Source: an uncultured Catenibacillus sp. (GTDB taxonomy: Bacteria > Bacillota > Clostridia > Lachnospirales > Lachnospiraceae). From it: a stretch of DNA of 64,000 nucleotides. Shown here piece by piece: positions 63,937 to 64,000 of this stretch. The position numbers were made by a program, and so were the translations under genes. The notes beneath the pieces were generated by a model. That model was not told the origin of the DNA. It searched no databases and saw only the letters and a program-made list of their open reading frames with translations. Within the stretch, counting starts at the first letter, position 1, and every line of letters starts with the position of its first letter. The DNA lies in the NCBI GenBank assembly GCA_934339005.1, contig CAKRHR010000003.1, forward strand, positions 68,683 to 132,682, given 5' to 3'.

Positions 63937-64000
63937 CATTTTGTCCTCTAGCAGTAGCAAAAGAGCTAAGAATAAAGCAACTCACTAACGAAACCATTAA

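Overview
The window reads as chromosome of an anaerobic, spore-forming Clostridia species, most likely a Lachnospiraceae gut bacterium. The grounds are an alpha/beta-type SASP gene, the order tig-clpP-clpX-lon-ysxC, AT-rich intergenic DNA with clear TTGACA/TATAAT-type promoters and AGGAGG ribosome binding sites, many Fe-S/flavin oxidoreductases and anaerobic cobamide synthesis genes. No rRNA, tRNA, CRISPR array, intact insertion sequence or prophage was seen. Species assignment is inference.

Layout. 1-4951: end of a cobamide/metal block (cobQ 3' end, corrinoid adenosyltransferase, a CbiC-HD fusion, a CobW GTPase with a His-rich tandem repeat, and a second CobW-type GTPase carrying a DUF1980-like C-terminus). 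5094-6657: enolase behind a long, strongly structured leader. 6768-7864: SdpR/SdpI-type regulator-immunity pair. 7925-14696: PucR-type regulator divergent from a predicted soluble NAD(P)H-dependent electron-transfer module (2Fe-2S/NuoG-like/GltD-like protein, NuoF-C-like Fe-S protein, FAD-dependent reductase). 14982-19184: YerC, DUF1836, DUF421, citrate synthase and CYTH genes. 19591-26447: SASP, then the trigger factor/Clp/Lon/YsxC proteostasis cluster. 26664-30740: small accessory genes, a truncated ATC-hydrolase-like gene, and a LysR gene whose DNA-binding domain appears to have been replaced by a fragment resembling Rpn/PD-(D/E)XK transposases. 31232-46258: Fe-S aldo/keto reductase, P-type Ca2+ ATPase, a ferritin-like protein of unknown role, a coupled thioesterase-Fur-aconitase operon, transporters, zinc-ribbon membrane proteins and a tandem pair of Fe-S flavoproteins. 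47119-53862: divergent arginine genes argG | argC-GNAT-argJ-argB-argD. 54661-61457: comEA, response regulator, histidine kinase, GerMN lipoprotein, comEC. 61579-63857: Crp-like regulator, then, on the minus strand, a pair resembling the alpha and beta subunits of C-glycoside deglycosidase.

How they fit. Citrate synthase and the aconitase-family hydratase could supply 2-oxoglutarate for glutamate, which feeds the arginine operon. The Nuo/GltD-like module with its FAD reductase looks like a cytosolic electron sink under PucR-type control. The RR-HK-GerMN lipoprotein trio has the architecture of actinobacterial MtrA-MtrB-LpqB, here between two competence genes. The most unusual signals are the enolase leader RNA, the CobW/DUF1980 and CbiC/HD fusions, the chimeric LysR locus, the C-glycosidase pair and a region with mutually exclusive hairpins after argD.
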